This document shows, one piece after another, positions 58,189 through 64,000 of a stretch of 64,000 bases of DNA (position 1 is the first letter of the stretch; each line of letters opens with the position of its first letter). A model generated the notes under the pieces. It made no database searches. It was not told where the DNA came from and saw nothing but the letters and a program-made list of their open reading frames with translations. The position numbers were made by a program, and so were the translations under genes. Source of the stretch: Eledone cirrhosa (lineage: Eukaryota; Mollusca; Cephalopoda; Octopoda; Eledonidae); contig OZ024743.1 of NCBI GenBank assembly GCA_964016885.1, positions 20,063,295-20,127,294 on the forward strand, read 5' to 3'.

Positions 58189-59369
58189 TTCATCTAAGTA
58201 TACTTACATTATCATATCTTTGTAAATATATTTATATTATTATGTCTTTATCATTACATACCTGGTTTGTTCATCCCAGGTTGACATTTGTGTTCTTTAT
58301 TATCATCCAGTTTCTTGTTCATTTTGTTATGTTTATATATCACGTAAAAGTCCACAGCAATGTAAAAACTAGTTTTTAACACTGTCAACGTCAGATGGCA
58401 TGGTACTCTTTTATTGTCTAATCTTCAAAGATAACTGCTATAGAGGTTGAAGATGGGAAAATCCCTGCTATGTCATTATTTTCATTCATTTGTATTCTTT
58501 GTTCATTGCCTCTGTACCATATGTCTTTATACCAACCTTGTGTCCTCCCTCTTCCCCTTCTCTTTTGCTCTTTCTCTTTCTCTCTCTCTCCAAACACATT
58601 TTTATATATGAGAAACGTCAACAATGAAAAACAACACAGGAGAACAATATACTACAATGGGGATGTATATTACTTTAATGTTTGATTATAACAGGAAAAT
58701 AGTTTTAATGTTTTGGGTGTTAGTCCTTCATTGGAAGAAAGATTGAGAGAAAGACGAAATAGGAAGATAGATGAGATTGAAACAAAAAGAAAATGGGAAA
58801 ACCTTTTCTTTCTTCGGGAGGAAAACACATGTGCTTATCAGTATATAACTACTAAATGAATCTCAAATTTAAACTTATATCTAAGTATAATTTCATTGTA
58901 CCTTGTTGTATTTTTCCTTCTTTTTCTGTGCCTACTATTTCAATCAACTGAACTTGTGAAATTTACTTTACCTTTTTTATCTGTAACCTCATATTTACAT
59001 AAAGTCCATTATAAAATATTCATGTATTTTTGTATAGCAGCGTATATGTATATATTGATACATACCAACATTCCTTCACCTGTATAATTGTAATCACATA
59101 TATATATTCAATTGATAAACATACTGTTTTAATTGTTTAATTATATACTATAAATATAACTTTTATTTCTCTTTATCCTATAGAGTACTGTACCCTATTT
59201 TTTTATAACTAGATAGATTTAAATAATTCTGAATGAAATGAAATATTATTTTTACTGTATATATTACCACAATAAAAATATCTGTATTTCACTCACTTGC
59301 TCCAACCTTTTGCAAGATTTCATCTATTCAAAATTACTTAGTTTTATTCTGATGAGAAAAGTGATTGCG
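58187..59369. other. No recognisable feature
   Basis: A+T-rich with a (TTTC/CT)-rich stretch near 58560-58590. Nothing supported. Confidence 0.5.
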
Positions 59370-59828
59370 CAAAATCTAAAAATACACCATCTCAATATTG
59401 CTTGACTAGCAATTCCTCTCCTAAGCAAAAATGAAATACCCAGTATCTATTGATATATTTTGCCAGATTATATTGAGTATATTTACTCTTTTAACCAGTG
59501 GGTTTTTTTTCCACAAAGAATTCAAATAGTTTGTTTTTTTTACATATAGCGATTACTGATACTATAAACAGATACGTCCATACCTAAAATATAGCTGTTA
59601 TAATGATTATTTTCATTACATTATTATACACAACTTCTACATTTATTTTCTTTGATAAACTAGATAAACTATAGCTAGATGTTTATAGCGATCTTTGATT
59701 AAGTTAAACGACATAATTATTGTAGACTATAGTTGATAAAGTAAATAAATGCTGCATATATTTACTATAAAGCTAATAGAGATATTTAATTTGCATATAA
59801 ACAATAGTTTTTTAGTCGATCAATATAA
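59370..59828 (-). repeat. Right arm of the 12-kb-spaced inverted repeat
   Basis: Reverse complement of 47583-48036, with the outer end at 59828 (gatcaatata). Strongest identity in the outer 270 bp. Confidence 0.85.
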
Positions 59829-60414
59829 TGATGTGTATCATCAATTCACTTATTAAACTCTCATAAGAGTTATATGTTCTTTATACAGATCACTTTATTA
59901 TTTACTTTTTAAAAATATTTTGTTTTAGATGAATTTGTGACATCTCACCTATGAATCAAATAACACATTCTTGTTTAGTTAACTTTCTAAGGAAATATGC
60001 TTTGCTGAGGAGATCCAATAAGATCAAACATGTCTGTTACTTTCATTAATTTGGCATAAAGTCAAGGTGCACACTCGTTCCATTGTCTAAAACAAAACCA
60101 TCTAAACATTTTGGATCAACTACAGTAGTTCTCACTCTTGCTCGCTCCTCAGTATCTGAATTTCCTCACCCTCAAAACTTAGTTTCTGTCTTAAAATTGC
60201 AAGTGTAGTTGTATATTCTCAATTGATTAAAGTTTTTCTACTTGAGTTGATCACATCAGGCAGATCGTTCTTCTTTGGCATTTTTGCCTCTAATCTTTGT
60301 TGACAGCATATTTTTCCCCTTTCCTCTATATATTTTACTATACACACTTCATCGAAGGGATCTAAAATAGGTATATTGCTTTCACCATGTCGGTATAAAG
60401 ACAAGGTCTATTCC
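59829..60414. other. Unrecognised; minus-strand 61-codon frame
   Basis: The frame at 60219-60404 (minus) reads MSLYRHGESNIPILDPFDEV, then CIVKYIEERGKICC and has coding-like composition. It is interrupted upstream by the LINE that begins at about 60415. Family unknown; could be a relic split by the LINE. Confidence 0.3.
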
Positions 60415-61054
60415 TACTGTTATGGATGTGTAACAGTAATATACGTGAACGACAAAGCATAAATGAATTGAGAGAGAGACTGAGCATAAGAGGAATCAAA
60501 TGCTGCGTGCAGGAGAGGCGGTTACGATGGTATGGACATGTGATGCGTATGAAGGATGACAGCTGCATAAAAAGGTGCAGAGCACTAGAAGTTGATGGAA
60601 ACCGCGGAGTGGGGAGACCCAAGATGACTTGGGATGAGGTGATAAAAGCCGACTTTACCCAACTACACCTCTCAAAGTCAATGACACACGACCGTGACCT
60701 CTGGCGTCACGCAGTAATACAATGTACCCGACCTCCCATGGGTACATGCTGAAGCATATAAACAATATGCCCCCCCCCCACCGCAAGGTGGTCGTGGAGG
60801 TGCCACGGCAAAAAAGCACCCAGCCCACACTGTAAAGTGGACGTGTAGGCGCCACGAAAAAGCACCCAGCACTCACTGTAAATGAGGTTGGTGTTAGGAA
60901 GGGCATCCAGCTGTAGAAATCAAGCCAGATCAGTTCCTGTATGAGCAAGGCATGGTCAGCCGACCAGACACTGCCCACAACAGGACAACCCGTCTAACCC
61001 ATGCTAGCGTGGAAGAACGGACGTAAAACGGTGATGATGATGATGATGATGATG
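60415..61054 (+). mobile_element. 5'-truncated LINE, young copy
   Basis: C-terminal coding part, 3' UTR (60753 to about 61030) and a (GAT)n tail (61031-61053). 5' truncation falls within the ORF2 C-terminal region. Very similar to the copy at 56995. Confidence 0.93.
60423..60752 (+). pseudogene. LINE ORF2 C-terminal fragment, frame intact
   Basis: 108 codons without a break: MCNSNIRERQSINELRERLS, RLRWYGHVMRMKDDSCIKRC, GVGRPKMTWDEVIKADFTQL and a stop after RPPMGTC. It corresponds to the end of ORF2 after the finger. No RT, so no activity is expected. Confidence 0.9.
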
Positions 61055-61204
61055 TCTAAATATATATAGTTCTCTCCATTTCTTGCTTCTTAGTAATTGA
61101 ACAATATTTTTAGAGAATGAAACATATATAGATCAAATAAATAATGTATTAATTGTTGAACCTTGGTGATCTATTTCTTGTATTAATATATGACCTGAGA
61201 TTAT

Positions 61205-62730
61205 AAATCTAAGATGACCAGAAGTATACTAGCTGGATTTACCTCTGAATTATCTTTTGCTAATCTGGATGCTGGATAAATACCAGAAAACTTACTATCC
61301 CAGTCTGTTGTCCCAGTTTTCAAAAAGGGAAACAAATCCCTTGCCGTGAATTACTGCCCGATCTCACTCACCTCTCTTATCATTAAAGTATTTGAGAGGG
61401 TGGTGAGATCACAAATGACTCCCTTTCTTGAAAGCAACAATCTGCTGAACTCCAGCCAACATGGATTCCATAATGGAAGGGATTGCATAACGCAACTACT
61501 GCCTCATTTTTATGATATTTTGAGAGCTTTGGGAGAGGGCTCCAACACTGATGTCATCTACCTTGATTTCAGCAAGGCCTTTGACAGGATTGATCACAAC
61601 ATTCTACTGAGAAAACTATCCAATACTAGTGTCGCTGCAGTGGATCAACATATTGTGGTTGAAGGAGTACAATCCAACCCTACCAAAGTCAGTAGTGGTG
61701 TCCCACAAGGCACTCTGTTGGGGCCACTTCTTTTCATTATCTATATTAATGACATTACTGACATCATCAAGCACAGCAGCATAAGAACCTTCACAGATGA
61801 TTCCAAGCTCCAAGTCATCAATGGCATGGGTAACCAGATATGCCTCCAATCTGATCTACTGGCTGTTATCCAATGGGTGGAAAAGAAAAATATACTGCTG
61901 AACAAGGATACATTAGAGTTAATCCACTTTGGAAAAGAGGATGCCCTGAAGCTCCCATACTCCCTTCCTTTGGGTGAAACTACCATGGCATCCAACATCA
62001 GAGACTTGGAAATAATTGTGGACAACAACATAAGCTGGGCCACTCATATAAACAGCAAAGTTGACATGGCCTGCAGATACTTCCAGTCGAGAGATATCCA
62101 CATTATTATCCTTCTCTTCTCCACATTTGCCCAACCCCACCTTGAATACTATTGTCCACAGTGGTCTCCCCACAGAAAACAAAGTTTCATGAAAATTGAA
62201 TCTCCTCAACGTTCAATCACGAAAAAGATAGATGGCATGTCAGGCCTTGACTATTGGAGTCGACTAGAAAAACTCAAACTTTATTCACTTCAACACCACC
62301 ATGAGCGCCACATTATCTACATGATGTGGAAAATATTCTATCAGCATTGCCCAAATGATGTTGGCATCACCTTTAAAGTACACCCAAGGTACTATCCAGC
62401 CACAACAAAAATTACACTCGCATCTCATAACAACAATATGGCACAATTATTTCACCTTAATTGGCCCCGCTCTTTTTAACATTTCACCAAAACACATTAA
62501 AACAGATACAGACCCCAGTTCAAGGAGTCTTTGGACAAAATCCTTCAAGAAATCTCGAATAAACCTCCTACACCCAAATATGTCACTGTAAACAGTAACT
62601 CCCTACTTGAGTGAGCCATGGTATCCAGATCCTGATTTGAAAGACTTCGCCAGGTGGTGCTATTAAGTTAGACATGGCCTGGGCCAATACTGACCAAAAC
62701 TTATCAAAGTTATCAAAGTTATCAAAGTTA
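61205..62730 (+). mobile_element. CR1-like LINE, 5'-truncated
   Basis: RT-coding sequence from about 61205, ORF end at 62479, a frameshifted C-terminal piece to about 62590, a short 3' UTR and three 9-bp tail repeats ttatcaaag (62701-62727) leading into (TA)n. Short tandem 3' repeats without poly(A) are characteristic of the CR1/L2 group. A family distinct from the commonest LINE here. Confidence 0.88.
61280..62590 (+). pseudogene. CR1-like LINE reverse transcriptase fragment
   Basis: Open from after a TAA at 61277 to 62479: SVVPVFKKGNKSLAVNYCPI, SQHGFHNGRDCITQLL, DVIYLDFSKAFDRIDHNILL (motif A), SSGVPQGTLLGPLLFIIYIN (motif B) and IRTFTDDSKLQ (motif C; relatives usually have FADD). A gap of about a dozen residues lies between LLRKL and the QHIVVEG strand compared with relatives. 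After 62479 the reading continues in another frame as ALFNISPKHIKTDTD and KKSRINLLH. The endonuclease and ORF1 are absent. The open frame begins at a GTG or inside codons, so no true start is present. Confidence 0.9.
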
Positions 62731-62754
62731 TATATATATATATATATACATATA

Positions 62755-63090
62755 TATCACAGAAAAAAAGAGAATCAGTGTTGTGACGAATGGAATTTAT
62801 TGGACATATTACAGTCGTTTCTCTGGCGACCAGCTCAAGGCACGATCGATGTGATGATCGAACCTGACTCTGAAAATCACAAGGTCCTCAGATACGTTCT
62901 TGATTCTACGAGGCAGATTATGAAAATCTGCCTCGTAGAAACAAGAACGTATCTGAGGACCTTGTGATTTTCAGAGTCAGGTTCGATCATCACATTGATC
63001 GTGCCTTGAGCTGGTCGCCAGAGAAACGACTGTAATATGTCCAATAAATTCCATTCGTCGCAACACTGATTCTCTTTTTTTCTGTGATAT
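62755..63090. repeat. 335-bp near-perfect palindrome
   Basis: Arms 62755-62919 and 62925-63090 (about 165 bp) differ at only a few positions; apex atgaa. The left neighbour is (TA)n and the CR1-like tail. Non-coding; the 97-codon frame at 62674 runs into the hairpin and is an artefact. It would form a long hairpin in RNA or a cruciform in DNA. Confidence 0.95.
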
Positions 63091-63127
63091 CATACTCAGC
63101 TCTATGAGAGGATCGAGTGCTCGAACA

Positions 63128-63186
63128 GTATGTATGTATATATGTATGTATATATATATGAATGTATGTATGTATATATATATATG
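63128..63186. repeat. (TATG)/(TA) microsatellite
   Basis: Interleaved TATG and TA units. Confidence 0.9.
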
Positions 63187-63628
63187 AAATAATTTTAAAT
63201 GATATATTGAGAAACTAAACAGGCTTCAGTACATAATATATACATATATAAACAAATACCATCATCATCATTTTTATGCCCACTTTACCATGCTATATTT
63301 TAAATACTTTAGCATTTAAAACATTAATACATTGTCTAAATGAACTCTGGTGAGTAGAGTGTAGAAACTTATTTCCTTTTATCTAAGTAGCAAAATAGCT
63401 ATAATGTTTATATTGGTAAGTAGCTCCCAGGAGAGCTAGTCAGTAAAAGGTCTTCAGAGAAGAAACCCTTCTGAAACAAATGTTTCAGACTTTAATTTCT
63501 TTATGTAGAAATACATATAAAGTATGTGTCTTTAGAAAATGTTTAGTGAAATTTGAAAATCAAATTAGATTTTGCTGTAATTTTGACTAAATAAAATATT
63601 TTGATATGCCAATCTTTTTCCTTTCAGT
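63187..63628. other. No gene; tail fragment
   Basis: accatcatcatcatttttat at about 63258 looks like an antisense LINE tail stub of about 40 bp. Small self-complementary bits lie near 63425-63495. Nothing else. Confidence 0.4.
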
Positions 63629-64000
63629 GACAGAGGAGTTCAAGACAGGCTGCCCATGGGAACTCCTATACGCAGACGACCTGACACTCATAGCGGAATC
63701 AATGGCCGAGCTAGAGAAGAAATTCCAAACATGGAAGCACGGCCTAGAATCAAAAGGACTTAAAATTAACCTGGCTAAGACCAAAGTACTAGTTTGTAGG
63801 AAAGAAAACAAGGCGGCGGTCCCTTCTGGGAAATGGTCGTGCTCGGTGTGTAGGAAAGGCGTAGGTAGAAACTCCATTTTATGTCCTAAATGCAAAGTAT
63901 AGGTGCATAAAAGATGTAGTGGGATCACAGGTAAGCTAACTAAGAACATAGATTTTACATGTGGCCGGTGTTCTGGTGCAATAAGTAGCAGCAAGTGCCC
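63629..64000 (+). pseudogene. LINE ORF2 fragment running off the window
   Basis: Starts inside the RT: EEFKTGCPWELLYADDLTLI (YADD), ESMAELEKKFQTWKHGLESK, then CSVCRKGVGRNSILCPKC. A TAG at 63900-63902 replaces the Trp of the best copy. The reading resumes with HKRCSGITGKLTKNIDFTCG, which completes the C4HC3 finger. Close match to 22866-23230. The 5' end is at about 63629, immediately after unrelated A+T-rich DNA. Confidence 0.92.

Noticed and set aside
47583..59828. A Polinton/Maverick with long terminal inverted repeats
   Set aside because: No DNA polymerase B, integrase of that type, ATPase or capsid genes lie between the arms; the interior is a gypsy relic, SINE and LINE fragments.

Overview
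The window looks like nuclear DNA of a coleoid cephalopod, most likely an octopus. It is A+T-rich and full of long (TA)n, (ATC)n and (CT)n tracts. It also carries several tRNA-derived SINE types resembling those described from octopus, plus many copies of one non-LTR retrotransposon family whose 3' ends run into (GAT)n. Species assignment is inference: no host gene was found to anchor it. I see no convincing host exon, rRNA, genuine tRNA gene or CRISPR array. Everything that reads as protein at useful length belongs to a transposable element or an unrecognised, broken multicopy-like gene.

Layout. 0-8 kb: a foldback element at the left edge, an 840-bp ATC-rich block, a TTAA-flanked MITE, a hairpin and an old SINE. 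8-18 kb: antisense LINE 3' ends, two inverted-repeat elements (7.8-8.2 and 9.0-10.5 kb), a decayed LINE split by a MITE (11.7-13.9 kb), a 481-bp tandem repeat (15.3-16.4 kb) and a dead mariner (16.9-17.5 kb). 18-33 kb: an antisense RTE-like relic, the best LINE copy (21.5-24.3 kb), tail-type repeats, a MITE with a SINE nested in it (30.3-30.7 kb) and another antisense LINE relic. 33-43 kb: a near-perfect hairpin, a second copy of the left-edge foldback element with its interior inverted, a broken unknown gene (34.6-35.5 kb), a cluster of SINEs (one split by a small hAT-like MITE) and a mariner-type MITE. 44-56 kb: LINE relics, a second dead mariner-like transposase, one arm of a 12-kb inverted repeat, and a dead Ty3/gypsy element interrupted by an antisense LINE and a mariner-type MITE. 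56-64 kb: a SINE with clear target duplications, two nearly identical young LINE 3' ends, the other arm of the large inverted repeat, a CR1-like LINE with a 377-codon open frame, a 335-bp near-perfect palindrome, and another LINE copy running off the right edge.

How it fits together. The elements form a readable insertion stratigraphy: MITE into LINE, SINE into MITE, MITE into SINE, MITE into gypsy, LINE into gypsy. No element here encodes a complete machinery. The non-autonomous SINEs and MITEs would depend on LINE or transposase activity elsewhere. The most unusual items are a PHD-like C4HC3 finger in the commonest LINE between the RT and its C-terminal region, the foldback element with an inverted interior and 33-bp repeats containing the ATTTGCAT octamer, the near-perfect palindromes, and the TTAA-flanked MITE family.
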